Virus record (IMG/VR): IMGVR_UViG_3300031841_003989
Span: 1-64,000 of that record
From: a virus
Length of the DNA: 64,000 nucleotides
Strand: one strand, 5' to 3'
Notes under the pieces: generated by a model
What the model was told of the DNA's origin: nothing
Seen by the model: the letters and a program-made list of their open reading frames with translations, nothing else
Databases searched by the model: none
Position numbers and translations under genes: made by a program
Part shown: positions 10,601 to 18,771 of the stretch, piece after piece
Position numbering within the stretch: the stretch's first letter is position 1
Layout: every line of letters starts with the position of its first letter

Positions 10601-13497
10601 TAGATCAAGGCACAGACAACAACCCTATTTATAAGATATTTAATCCTGATGCTGACGGAATAGGTTGTCAACATCACTATCCATCCGCAGATACTGATTT
10701 ACAATTAGATACTTCTTTTGTTTTAGTACATGATCAGTATGCTGACCTGTTTGAAATAACTCCAGAACATGCAATAAGAACAGATGGCGTTACTCAAGCA
10801 AAACTAGAAGATTATATAAGATTTGATTATGTTAATGATGTGCTTTTAGCGAATAACGCATTTGGATGTAATTTTTCCGTGATAGAATATGGCTGTATAG
10901 GTCCGGATGCATATGGTGCGAGTGGTTTTGTTGGCTGTCCAGGTGGTTTTCAGTGTGCTTCCGGCCAACCAGCCGGTAGATCTTTTTGCGAATGTCCAGA
11001 TGTATGCTGTAATTGTGGAGATTACGATATCAGTGAAATACCCAGGTCTTATTTAGGTGCGTGTACATGCGACTGTAATGAACAGCTAGCCAGAATTATC
11101 GATTGGGATGCTTGTGCCGCCAGTGGAACCATATCAACAGATAATACTAGTAGTGGATGTGTTAATCCTCTAATAAAATCTGTTTCCTTTTCTGGAGATT
11201 TTGGGGTTGTTGGTCCAATCATCTATGGAATTGAAGATTATGATTTTATTGGATATGGTCCATACTCGGCTACTTCTGAATCAGCTTGTAGATGGAAAAG
11301 CGAGGGTATTAATCAATTTGAATCTGGAGTTTTACACTATATCAACAAGCCGGAAAAGAAAAACGCACCGGAAGGCTGTGGTTTAACTCCTGATGATTGT
11401 GAGCTACAAGATTGTGCTGACAATGCTAATGTTGGTGCTGGTCTTTGTAGTTATCCAATACCTTTCCCAAGTGGATCACAAAAAGAAGCTTCTGGGATAC
11501 AAGTTAATAGAAGAAGTTGCTATCCTGAGATAATGTTGGTCAGTAAAGTAGAGTGTTTATCTAGTGGATATTTAGGTGATGGATATAGGTTACATGTATC
11601 CAGAGAATATCATACCCATGATAGAACTTGGCAGGAATTAAAAACACCTGATGGAGGAGGTCCATTACAGTGTTTTACTAAGGCGTATGGCGGATATCAA
11701 TACTACGAAGGTGATCCAGCACAAAGTGGCTGTGAATCTATTGCTTATGCTAACCCTGCCGATAGCGTAACTCCAGCATGGAATTCAGGTTTACCATGTC
11801 TAGTTAGTCAGCCTACAGGTTTACATGCTGGTCAAGATTTTCTATTCACAAATCAACCGGTTGATCCAAGTGGTGATGTACTATGGAATTATTATAATTT
11901 GTTTTATGAGTCTGGATTCACTACCGGAAATGGTACATATATCTACAATCTTGCGTTAAGTGATGCCGCTGGAGGATATCAACCTCAATGTCCAACAACT
12001 GAAGACGGTTCTACAAATATTGGAATTTTTTCTAGTGGTGAATTTTTTAGCCCAGTTGGTACATCTGGAACATTAGCAGTAAATGCTCGGCATAGTTGTT
12101 TACAAGATCAAACATCGTGTGGTGCCGAACTTTATTGTAATAAAATGTTCTTTCCAAGAAGAACTCACGCTTCTGGAACTATCGTTACAAGATTTGGTTC
12201 TATGCAAATTTGTACCGCAAATGCAACGAGAACTTTTTCTCCTTGGCATGATGGGTATCAAGACTTAAGCGGAACAGATCTTGAATTGGAAACTGAAAAT
12301 ATAGCTCCATTCATTGATACTTGCGATACAGATATTCAACAGCAGTTGATGGGCGGTATTGGTATTGATGATACAGAACTTATTGTTCAGGACGTTCTTC
12401 CTTTAATGGGTATTGACAGAAATAATTTTAGGCAATTGAACGATGTGAAGAGTTGTATTGTGCCAACAACTGGATGTATTCCAGTATGGACGCATTCTGA
12501 TCAAAGTATAGCGGCTGGACTACACGCACCAAAAACATGGGCTAACAACAAAGAAACCAGCTTTACTTATTATCTACAAAGATCAGTTGCTAGTGGTGTA
12601 GACGAGTGTTTACTTAATCCGTTTAAGATTATGGTCGATGTTGATTGCTGTACCTCAAACATTAGAAGAAAAAACACAAACGATGATCCAACTAATCTTG
12701 ACTATATTCTCACAGATATTCCTTCTGAATTCTGCGGAGGGATGACTAAGCCAGTTGTGTGTCAAGACTGTGAAGATACAGTTTGCGGATATGCTAGTCC
12801 AAGACAAGATCAACCAGATTCTTTCACCTGTGTTGAAGTATACAAAACAGTAGCACAAGTTATTGCTACTGGAGAATTCCCTGTGGACTCAGGAGGCAAC
12901 TGTGACGTACAGACAGGCACAACTGGTGCCTATGTTATCGATGAACTTGTTGATGATATGTTTATAGTTGGTGGATCAGCACAAGTAAGTCCCGACTTTA
13001 ATCATTATATTCCAAATTGCGAACCCTGCTTTTTCGGTACGTGTGTTCCGTGGAGTTGTTGTGATGGAACAACAACCTTGGCAGATGAAATTTCTGAGTT
13101 TAATAATATTGTTGACGTTGGCGGAACACTATATATCACAGAACTAGCATCTACTGGATGGGCATGGGAGTGTGATGGTGTCACATATTTAGGAACAAAC
13201 TTTTTGGAACTAGATCCCGCAACTGACTGCTGTTTTGCCAATAAAGGCTGTGGGTATGATAAATTCGACGATAGTGGATGCTGTCAAGGAACAACAACTA
13301 TATGTAATATTTTAAGTAGTGGATATGCCTGGAGTGGTGTTGGACACTCAGCGGCTGTTGGCACATCGGACTATAAAAACTATCAGCTTGAAGCTAATGG
13401 TGCAGTACATTTAAATCCAGAATGCGGATGTTCTGCTGCGATCAGATACCAAACTTGTAGTGATAGTAATCTGTTGATAAACTTAACACAGAGTTAA
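7639..13497 (+). CDS. Giant cysteine-rich virion protein, 1952 aa
   Basis: The longest gene in the window. By eye I count about 88 cysteines, many adjacent or one to two residues apart (CSCGSDC-like groups at the N-terminus, CECPDVCCNCGDYD and CTCDCNE near residues 1117-1150, and CFFGTCVPWSCCDG and DSGCCQG near the end). There is no signal peptide or membrane segment and the body is Asn/Gly/Ser-rich, as in phage fibres and appendages. Cysteines on this scale imply either disulfides formed outside the cell or bound metal. It ends the plus-strand tail run, so a host-contact fibre is the natural guess. I recognise no receptor-binding or hydrolase domain. Confidence 0.6.
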   Translation: MAGDIYEGCYSCGSDCIQTQFCLEETANVGLPKHLNVKLIANPTFWGFGSNETNVLISGWAFFNDGHFDFFDGYDENHFATKTCGMVTQGPYANEQRPDVFYRSVYTPTGVIHYGSDGYEDGIERGGAEIYLVDQQAGQSADGGRPTSDGASCDDNDPTQIFKKYPENFGLGNKILFADGIYKNATGAWRLVDVETPNSGNFGEFITVASVCTSGTPPTGVAPTGAKQSLIRHRNFLSNYDPFRYRALGDYPSCLPDGSVVDRYKGVVNEIVRNTAVNNLAYADVSYNGTSADALFRGGSIHLDLNGLDDTYSNHFKIVDVSDQGSSTRVFLAGTFGQENFTTPINESGTWVMGNSYDPSTCCSNFAYGVDNTYKRANLDTNYHNDFGRAFNNAKNLRQSNRFPENRFIAPFDSITPTVASGTVRTDKSYPSVDTDGTVLLDGDVPVYERKMPYNGPFFEVDLYDLNTRRDQKRNFEIGRNFTCATKRNTLDMFPGCITQTYSFNGCGGGTEWNTQRIPRMSFVYRGANFYDTCNFDSSGLPFADWNNSLPTNIDQLRSGLAGLEINMFINLDDARGAMIKPEVPCDCDSIDGRVNSPQWEYITSPITFPSFPKWDLYPDEYGCQEPKFQKDQAFNECGIADPPCCGFDTFDWVCNIKQPYTTYGYMRSLCGQQKDDRMSVISNGFSQLIQQGDARNTTPGSGNNEPVYWEFSNPDVMFSGQADGGDPPFIGTGNYPFWGVADESGRLVAPYFRNTLTSGSYTDCGGSQSFNYLSFDRCGTAQSGWPTDNVPFLIEIDHDDSCLQCVTPQMEETAITATLQGLDTKYSYNTITGEHGFNYCLYKGIREAPINYTCASGWPGPCEAKGSGGIFDNFDDYVENLQNPYTGNTCQLATGNSVTLEPIFAYGTGTQSLLLGYSTWNTANSFVKLTGWNWEDNFIETDGNITAGTRDGLPYTTYVSMRLACPEMLEFLFKPYPSGYIDIANYIDQGTDNNPIYKIFNPDADGIGCQHHYPSADTDLQLDTSFVLVHDQYADLFEITPEHAIRTDGVTQAKLEDYIRFDYVNDVLLANNAFGCNFSVIEYGCIGPDAYGASGFVGCPGGFQCASGQPAGRSFCECPDVCCNCGDYDISEIPRSYLGACTCDCNEQLARIIDWDACAASGTISTDNTSSGCVNPLIKSVSFSGDFGVVGPIIYGIEDYDFIGYGPYSATSESACRWKSEGINQFESGVLHYINKPEKKNAPEGCGLTPDDCELQDCADNANVGAGLCSYPIPFPSGSQKEASGIQVNRRSCYPEIMLVSKVECLSSGYLGDGYRLHVSREYHTHDRTWQELKTPDGGGPLQCFTKAYGGYQYYEGDPAQSGCESIAYANPADSVTPAWNSGLPCLVSQPTGLHAGQDFLFTNQPVDPSGDVLWNYYNLFYESGFTTGNGTYIYNLALSDAAGGYQPQCPTTEDGSTNIGIFSSGEFFSPVGTSGTLAVNARHSCLQDQTSCGAELYCNKMFFPRRTHASGTIVTRFGSMQICTANATRTFSPWHDGYQDLSGTDLELETENIAPFIDTCDTDIQQQLMGGIGIDDTELIVQDVLPLMGIDRNNFRQLNDVKSCIVPTTGCIPVWTHSDQSIAAGLHAPKTWANNKETSFTYYLQRSVASGVDECLLNPFKIMVDVDCCTSNIRRKNTNDDPTNLDYILTDIPSEFCGGMTKPVVCQDCEDTVCGYASPRQDQPDSFTCVEVYKTVAQVIATGEFPVDSGGNCDVQTGTTGAYVIDELVDDMFIVGGSAQVSPDFNHYIPNCEPCFFGTCVPWSCCDGTTTLADEISEFNNIVDVGGTLYITELASTGWAWECDGVTYLGTNFLELDPATDCCFANKGCGYDKFDDSGCCQGTTTICNILSSGYAWSGVGHSAAVGTSDYKNYQLEANGAVHLNPECGCSAAIRYQTCSDSNLLINLTQS

Positions 13498-13510
13498 AAT
13501 TAATTTTATG

Positions 13511-13518
13511 TATAAATA
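13511..13518 (+). promoter_or_regulatory. T4-late-like promoter box TATAAATA
   Basis: The octamer equals the T4 late promoter consensus. It lies 75 bases before an ATG, and AAACAGGA follows 38 bases from its start. The same layout recurs before the gene at 27656 with almost the same distances. A phage sigma factor encoded near 53.6 kb could read it. That link is inference. Confidence 0.5.
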
Positions 13519-13585
13519 AGATTACGATTTGTTCTATAATATAGATAGAAACAGGAAAGCTTTTATAAAGTGATTGGAGATATTG

Positions 13586-14041
13586 ATGGACAAAAAAACA
13601 CCATGTGAATGTCCTCTGGCCGGATATTGTAATAGACATGAAGTTAATAAGAATGCACATTTACATAAATTATGTCAAACAAATATAAAATACTTTAATC
13701 TTTGGGAGAAGTGTAAAGGGCCGCTACAGAGTTTTGTAAATTGCATAAAAGGCAAAAAGAAGAAGGAAGAGCCACAAACACCTGAAAAGAAAGAAGATAA
13801 ACCTCTTCCAAGTATGATGACGCAGGCTAAAAATCTTGCCTCGGCAACAGCAGCACATGTAAAGGATGGGTTAAATGTTGTCTCTGATGATCAGTACTTA
13901 GAAAGACTCAAAATATGCGAAGGCTGTGAGTATATGCGTACTGATAGAAGATGTGCTAAATGCGGATGCTTTTTAGATAAAAAAGCTAAATGGAGGAGTT
14001 CATCATGCCCAATTGGCAAGTGGCCTAGTGATACCAACTAG
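13586..14041 (+). CDS. Two-zinc-module cysteine protein, 151 aa
   Basis: Function unknown. The N-terminal module is C-x-C-x5-C-x-R-H-x3-K-x2-H-x4-C (CECPLAGYCNRHEV onward), a likely zinc site. A basic, Glu/Lys/Pro-rich linker follows. The C-terminal module has CEGCEYMRTDRRCAKCGCF and a final CPIG, the pattern of small phage zinc-ribbon proteins. I chose the ATG preceded by GGAGA at about 6 bases over the upstream in-frame TTG. It sits alone behind a TATAAATA box and converges with the opposing gene, overlapping it by 17 bases. That opposing gene starts with the same N-terminal Cys/His spacing, which suggests a shared module. Confidence 0.75.
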   Translation: MDKKTPCECPLAGYCNRHEVNKNAHLHKLCQTNIKYFNLWEKCKGPLQSFVNCIKGKKKKEEPQTPEKKEDKPLPSMMTQAKNLASATAAHVKDGLNVVSDDQYLERLKICEGCEYMRTDRRCAKCGCFLDKKAKWRSSSCPIGKWPSDTN

Positions 14042-14954
14042 AGTTAATTTTTTGGACCTCTATGGTAGTAATATCCTCGCGGCTACAAAACCATCGTGCC
14101 GATATCTCTTCAGCAAGCAACCCCAAACCTCTATTGTTGTATCTTACTAGATTAAATTTGGGGTGTTGTGGGCCTGAAAATAGATCACACTTTTTGTGTA
14201 GATCCAAGAGCTTGATAATTGCCTCTATCATGAATTCTTTTAACTCTTGGAATATCTCCCTTTTACAGATGATTTGATTCGCCCATACGCCTACATTGCG
14301 TAAATCTTGCAGTCCTAAATCATACAATAAATCCTCAAAGTATTTATTCTGATTTTCGTATTTTTGTAAATGTGCATAAAAAGCACACAGCACAATATTC
14401 TCATCTGGATTGCTGAACAACACCTTTGATTCTTCCCAGTCGAAGAAGTTCTCAATTTGCACATTAGGTATTACGTACTTTTCTCTCCATGATGAAGTTA
14501 CTGTCCCAACTGTTTCTGGACATTCAAAGTCATAAAAGTAGAATCTGTTTTCACACAGTTCTGGAACAGCATATTTTGAATACTTTCCATAATCTAGTGT
14601 TTCAAGATTAATTTTTTGAGTATATTCAAGCTTAGGTAGCGAATCTAATTTTGCTTGACTATGACCTAATACGTACAACTTTGTATTTGATAAATCATCT
14701 TGAGATATTGTATATTCTTTGCTTAAATTCTGTTTAAGATCATATAATCTTTTTAGATTTGATTGAATATTTTTTACAAATATGCCTTCTTCTGTAGAGA
14801 GATTATCTAGTGTAAACCCATAAATCATAATATCTTTTTGTCTTCTGTAAAAGTCAGAAGATTTACATCTCCTATACTCGTGAATGGTTTTTGATTCAAC
14901 ATGTCTTTCGCAGAAGTCACTAAAAATACATTCACACTCAAGATACCGCTTCAT
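14025..14954 (-). CDS. Unknown protein with N-terminal Cys/His module, 309 aa
   Basis: Not recognised. The first 30 residues carry CECIFSDFCERH followed by K, H and C at exactly the spacing C-x-C-x5-C-x-R-H-x3-K-x2-H-x4-C seen in the neighbouring plus-strand gene. The remaining 280 residues are soluble and mixed alpha/beta, with no motif I can name. It is the last gene of the minus-strand sugar operon, and its start overlaps the end of the preceding 77-residue gene by 17 bases, so it is expressed with the glycan genes. A transferase or sugar-related enzyme would fit the context, but the sequence does not show it. Confidence 0.7.
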   Translation of the reverse strand: MKRYLECECIFSDFCERHVESKTIHEYRRCKSSDFYRRQKDIMIYGFTLDNLSTEEGIFVKNIQSNLKRLYDLKQNLSKEYTISQDDLSNTKLYVLGHSQAKLDSLPKLEYTQKINLETLDYGKYSKYAVPELCENRFYFYDFECPETVGTVTSSWREKYVIPNVQIENFFDWEESKVLFSNPDENIVLCAFYAHLQKYENQNKYFEDLLYDLGLQDLRNVGVWANQIICKREIFQELKEFMIEAIIKLLDLHKKCDLFSGPQHPKFNLVRYNNRGLGLLAEEISARWFCSREDITTIEVQKINSSWYH

Positions 14955-15171
14955 TGGTTAACTCTACATATGTTTGCATTCCTGCTAAGAATGCCTCAAG
15001 ATACGAAGGATCTAATGCTATAAAGTGGAGCATTCCATCAAACTCATGAGATATAATCGGCTTATCCCAAACCATGTCATTGTATGACTGCTCATCCACA
15101 AACTGCTTTACGATCTCCGAGGCTGATATTCCATTTTCATCTTTTTTAATAACAAGTCTATAATATACCAT
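14938..15171 (-). CDS. Small unknown protein of the sugar operon, 77 aa
   Basis: Short acidic soluble protein with no recognised motif. It overlaps the next gene downstream by 17 bases and follows the SDR gene by 14 bases. TTTGGAGAAGTT lies just before its ATG as the ribosome site. Compact size and operon position suggest an accessory factor. Nothing more can be said from sequence. Confidence 0.65.
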   Translation of the reverse strand: MVYYRLVIKKDENGISASEIVKQFVDEQSYNDMVWDKPIISHEFDGMLHFIALDPSYLEAFLAGMQTYVELTNEAVS

Positions 15172-15185
15172 AACTTCTCCAAATA

Positions 15186-16142
15186 TTAATAATTTTTACA
15201 CATACTCATGTAATCGACATCGGCAAAGTTCTTCCAATTTTCAGAACAAACCATCATCATTTGTTTAATTCCATAGTCTAAATTGTATTTTGGTTTAAAA
15301 CCCGTGTCGTATAGTTTTTGACTACTAACAATGTAATCTCTTTTATCTGGATCAGTTTTATCTTGAACCTCAACCCATACAGCCCGTGTTTCATGGCATA
15401 TCTTTTTTACAAGATCAAGCTTAGACATGTTAACAGAATCATTACCAAGATTGTAAACTTCTCCACGCATAGATTCAAAATTATCTAGAGCATGAGTAAA
15501 AGCAGAAACAATATCATCTACATGAATATAGTTCCTCCGAAAATGCCCATCAAATACTTCTAATCTTCTATTGATCATTGAAGAATACACTAGGTTGTTC
15601 ACGAGCAGGTCCATCCGTTGTCTATGACTACGACCATAAACCGTCGCCAGTCTAAAACAAACAGCATTGTCATAATCTTCCAGAAGAATCCGCTCTGCCT
15701 CTCCTTTAGTTTTTCCATATAAAGAAAGGGGGTTGCATGGTGTTTCTTCTGTACAGATGTCAGTTCCTGTGCTTCCGTATCCAGAATTAGTGTTTGGATA
15801 GATGATAACTTGATTATCGACATAGTCAAGCAGTTTGTTGAACCAATTTTGGTTTAAATCCAAAGTCTCTTCTGGAAACTTGTCACACAAAGGTGCTCCA
15901 ACAAGTGCAGCTAGTGGAAATATTACATCTGCATTTTTGATTTCTCTTTTTAGATTGTCAGACCATTCAGTAACATCCTCTTCATATAATTTACAGTTTG
16001 GTCTATCAAATACATCCTCAACCAAGGTTTTGTGATTAAAGAAAAAGTTGTCAAAACAAACGACATTGTGTTGCTTCCAGGCAAGGAACTGTGTTAGCTT
16101 AGCTCCAATATACCCTCCCGCACCAGTTATTAAAATATTCAT
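15186..16142 (-). CDS. NAD-dependent nucleotide-sugar epimerase/dehydratase (extended SDR)
   Basis: Extended short-chain dehydrogenase of 318 residues, the usual length. The Rossmann motif is MNILITGAGGYIGAKL (GxxGxxG) at the N-terminus, and the catalytic YGKTK (YxxxK) lies near residue 143 behind a Ser/Thr-rich strand (NTNSGYGS). HVDDIVSAF and YNLGND are typical of the family. Such enzymes epimerise, dehydrate or reduce NDP-hexoses, and motifs alone do not fix the substrate. Its start overlaps the DegT-family gene by 4 bases. Next to a ColD-like 3-dehydratase, a ketoreductase/epimerase step on a 4-keto-3-deoxy sugar (as ColC does in colitose synthesis) is plausible inference. Confidence 0.85.
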   Translation of the reverse strand: MNILITGAGGYIGAKLTQFLAWKQHNVVCFDNFFFNHKTLVEDVFDRPNCKLYEEDVTEWSDNLKREIKNADVIFPLAALVGAPLCDKFPEETLDLNQNWFNKLLDYVDNQVIIYPNTNSGYGSTGTDICTEETPCNPLSLYGKTKGEAERILLEDYDNAVCFRLATVYGRSHRQRMDLLVNNLVYSSMINRRLEVFDGHFRRNYIHVDDIVSAFTHALDNFESMRGEVYNLGNDSVNMSKLDLVKKICHETRAVWVEVQDKTDPDKRDYIVSSQKLYDTGFKPKYNLDYGIKQMMMVCSENWKNFADVDYMSMCKNY

Positions 16143-17275
16143 GACAATCCTTCCTTAATCGCGGTGCAAATTCTATCAAGATTTTCTTCAGTTAGATACT
16201 GATGGCATCCAATATGCACCCCATTATCTCCAATCCACTCAGCATTTGGGAAATCACCAAGATAATACCCCATATCTTCAAAAGCACGATGCTGTGTTGG
16301 AATACATCCAAAGTTCCTTTTGTGGTGAATATTATATTTGTCAAAGGTTTCTTTAACCTTATCTATCTTACCTTCTTCTTTACAAGTAATACTGAATCCA
16401 TGCGGGCAATTTATACACTCATCATCTTCTTCAGAAAACCAAGCAACATCCTCAAATCCTTCTGCTGCCGCACGCATCGTCTTCATAAACTTGTGTCTTG
16501 TCCAAAAAGTATCCCAAAAGACACTAACGGCTTCAAGGCCAATTGATGCCTCCAAGTCATTCATTTTAGAATTTAAACCAGTTCGTTGGTGGTCAAAGTA
16601 AATCGAATTGAAAGGTCTGCCGTGAGATCTTGTTGAGGACAAAACATCCGCAATATTGTCGTCATTAGTAGATACCATACCTCCTTCACCACAGCAAACC
16701 AAGTGTGCAATATAATAACTATAGATGGACATATCACCCCAGTTACCAACATATTCCGAAACATTTCCATTGTTGAATACGGCACCATGAGCTTCACAAG
16801 CATCTTCAATAATTGTCAGGTCATATCGCTTACCAAGGTTACAAATAGTGTGCATGTCGGCCATGCGACCCATAGTGTGAACGGGCATGATTGCTACTGT
16901 GTTGTCATTAATTGCCTCTTCAATTTTAGATTCATCAATATTTAGTGTTTCTTTCTTTACATCAACAAATCTTGGAATAAGACCAGCGGCACGAACACCA
17001 TTTGATGTCGCTATAAATGAACATGCTGGAACAATAACCTCGCTGACACCTCTAGTTGCACCCTTAAGGTCATATAGTGCCAAACAGGCATTTGTCACAC
17101 CATCAGTTCCAGAACTCATGGCAACACTTCTTTTATAGCCAAATAGTTTACTCCATCTGTCTTCAAGGTCTTTTACTTTTGGACCACCACTAGCCCAATT
17201 AGTATCACACACATGAAGAAGATTTCTTCGAGCATTTTGTCCGATTCTCAATTCACCAAATTCTATTCTGTCCAT
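16139..17275 (-). CDS. DegT-family PLP sugar 3-dehydratase (ColD-like, His in place of Lys)
   Basis: Fold-type I PLP protein of 378 residues in the DegT/DnrJ/EryC1 family. Visible landmarks are the phosphate-binding SGTDG at residues 55-59, EDACEAHGA with the PLP-binding Asp near 158, and GEGGMVST near 196. In ordinary aminotransferases the segment before GEGG is SFYPTKNL..., with the Schiff-base lysine. Here it is SYYIAHLVCCGEGG, which puts His191 at that position. The same swap is known in the 3-dehydratases ColD (His188) and RfbH/E1, which remove the C3 hydroxyl and make 3-deoxy sugars. At 378 residues it is closer to ColD than to the longer iron-sulfur E1 enzymes. Coupled to the SDR gene by ATGA. 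Confidence 0.85.
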   Translation of the reverse strand: MDRIEFGELRIGQNARRNLLHVCDTNWASGGPKVKDLEDRWSKLFGYKRSVAMSSGTDGVTNACLALYDLKGATRGVSEVIVPACSFIATSNGVRAAGLIPRFVDVKKETLNIDESKIEEAINDNTVAIMPVHTMGRMADMHTICNLGKRYDLTIIEDACEAHGAVFNNGNVSEYVGNWGDMSIYSYYIAHLVCCGEGGMVSTNDDNIADVLSSTRSHGRPFNSIYFDHQRTGLNSKMNDLEASIGLEAVSVFWDTFWTRHKFMKTMRAAAEGFEDVAWFSEEDDECINCPHGFSITCKEEGKIDKVKETFDKYNIHHKRNFGCIPTQHRAFEDMGYYLGDFPNAEWIGDNGVHIGCHQYLTEENLDRICTAIKEGLS

Positions 17276-17289
17276 TACATAGTCCTTAT

Positions 17290-18771
17290 TTAATCCAATA
17301 GTTTTCTTTTAATATTTACGGATGCCATATTTCTTATATTGTCAACAGCCATTTTACCAAAACGATTTTGAGTCGCAAGCAAGAATTGGTCATTTTTATG
17401 ATACAGCATCCAATTTTCATCACGAATTTTTAACATTTCTTCGCGGGTCATTATTCCATTACTAAGAGGAAAACAATCATAGCTAAGAAATCCAAACTCT
17501 GAATACTCCTTTGGTAACTCTTGATTGTTAGCAAAAGCATCTGTGTACAATTGTGATCCCGGTAATGCCATAGATGGATAGACGTTATATGCGGCACATT
17601 TTAAATCTAAAGCAAATTCCAGATTGGCACGAGCATCATCAGCAGATTCACCGGGAAGTCCTACAATATAGTTTTGAATTACATGTATACCAGCAGATTC
17701 GATCATCTTTACAACACTACCAATATCTGCATCTTTAAAGACACCTTTTTCTATTTCCTGTCTAACATTTTGACGGACGTTCTCGATACCTATTGCAAGC
17801 CAATTAACTCCAGCTTTTTTAAGTTTATCAAGATGGTGCTCACGGACTGTATTGACGCGAGTATAAGCCCATATATTAAATTTGTAACCACGATCAATAA
17901 TTAAATCACACAATGGCATAGCATGTTTGTTTGGATTATTTAGGAATAATTCATCAGCTATTTTTATGTGCTTGACACCTTTATCCGCTAAGTAGTCCAG
18001 TTGCTTTATGGTGAATTCTGGAGACCAATACCTAAACTTGTTAAACATTCCAGCATATTTATCACTACCATTTTCTGTCCTGTTGATAATATTGATCATA
18101 CAGAAGTTACATTTAAAACTACATCCGAGGCTAGTATAGATGCTGGCAAATGGAGATCTATCATCTTGATAGTTGGCGTGCCAATGCGATGTTCTATAGT
18201 TATCAAGCTTTGGCATGAGGTCGTATGCTACGCCCGGAAGATCTTGTTCTAATAGATTTTGAGGCACAATTTTTTCTGGTGAATTGAGCTTTATTTCTCC
18301 ATTATCTCTATAGGCTATTCCATTAACTCCAGTGATGTCTTTCAAATCTGTTTTTAAAAGATTCTTAAGAGCATAAACACCTTCGTTAGTAAAGACAATA
18401 TCTATTTCCGGATGCTTTTGGAGGGTCTCAACAGGCAAAGCATTAACATGCGGTCCAACAAATGCTATCTTAAATTGACCCGATAACACAGATGATGCTT
18501 TTGTAGCACCATCCATTGCTGCCGTAGATGCATTAGGGTTTTGACCTGTAACAACAAATAATACAAGATCAGGATCTATTTGATTCACGTCATCAATGAA
18601 TTTAGACTCAGAAGGTCTTTCGATCTCCATATCATAGATGACTACATCATGTTCTTTTCTAACAGCATTTGCTAAAAGTCCCGCCCATATATTTGTTTCT
18701 TTAGCTGAAAAGTCAGTTTGAAGATCTTGGTATAATCCGGCTGAACTTGGACATACAACCAGTAAATTCAT
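17290..18771 (-). CDS. B12-binding radical SAM protein, 493 aa
   Basis: The N-terminal 140 residues form a cobalamin-binding Rossmann-like domain (MNLLVVCPSSAG, DLVLFVVTGQNP, KIAFVGPHVNALP). The radical SAM core follows with LGCSFKCNFCM, ligands Cys217, Cys221 and Cys224 in CxxxCxxC. IKIADELFLNN and later core strands fit, and a C-terminal helical part is present. The family (B12-rSAM, class B) mostly methylates unactivated carbon and sometimes rearranges carbon skeletons. Inside a deoxysugar operon it could C-methylate the sugar or a lipid or peptide carrier. The start overlaps the upstream cupin gene by 4 bases. The family call is firm and the substrate unknown. Confidence 0.88.
   Translation of the reverse strand: MNLLVVCPSSAGLYQDLQTDFSAKETNIWAGLLANAVRKEHDVVIYDMEIERPSESKFIDDVNQIDPDLVLFVVTGQNPNASTAAMDGATKASSVLSGQFKIAFVGPHVNALPVETLQKHPEIDIVFTNEGVYALKNLLKTDLKDITGVNGIAYRDNGEIKLNSPEKIVPQNLLEQDLPGVAYDLMPKLDNYRTSHWHANYQDDRSPFASIYTSLGCSFKCNFCMINIINRTENGSDKYAGMFNKFRYWSPEFTIKQLDYLADKGVKHIKIADELFLNNPNKHAMPLCDLIIDRGYKFNIWAYTRVNTVREHHLDKLKKAGVNWLAIGIENVRQNVRQEIEKGVFKDADIGSVVKMIESAGIHVIQNYIVGLPGESADDARANLEFALDLKCAAYNVYPSMALPGSQLYTDAFANNQELPKEYSEFGFLSYDCFPLSNGIMTREEMLKIRDENWMLYHKNDQFLLATQNRFGKMAVDNIRNMASVNIKRKLLD

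Noticed and set aside
16139-17275. Plain sugar aminotransferase
   Set aside because: The position of the PLP lysine is His, which matches the ColD/RfbH 3-dehydratases.
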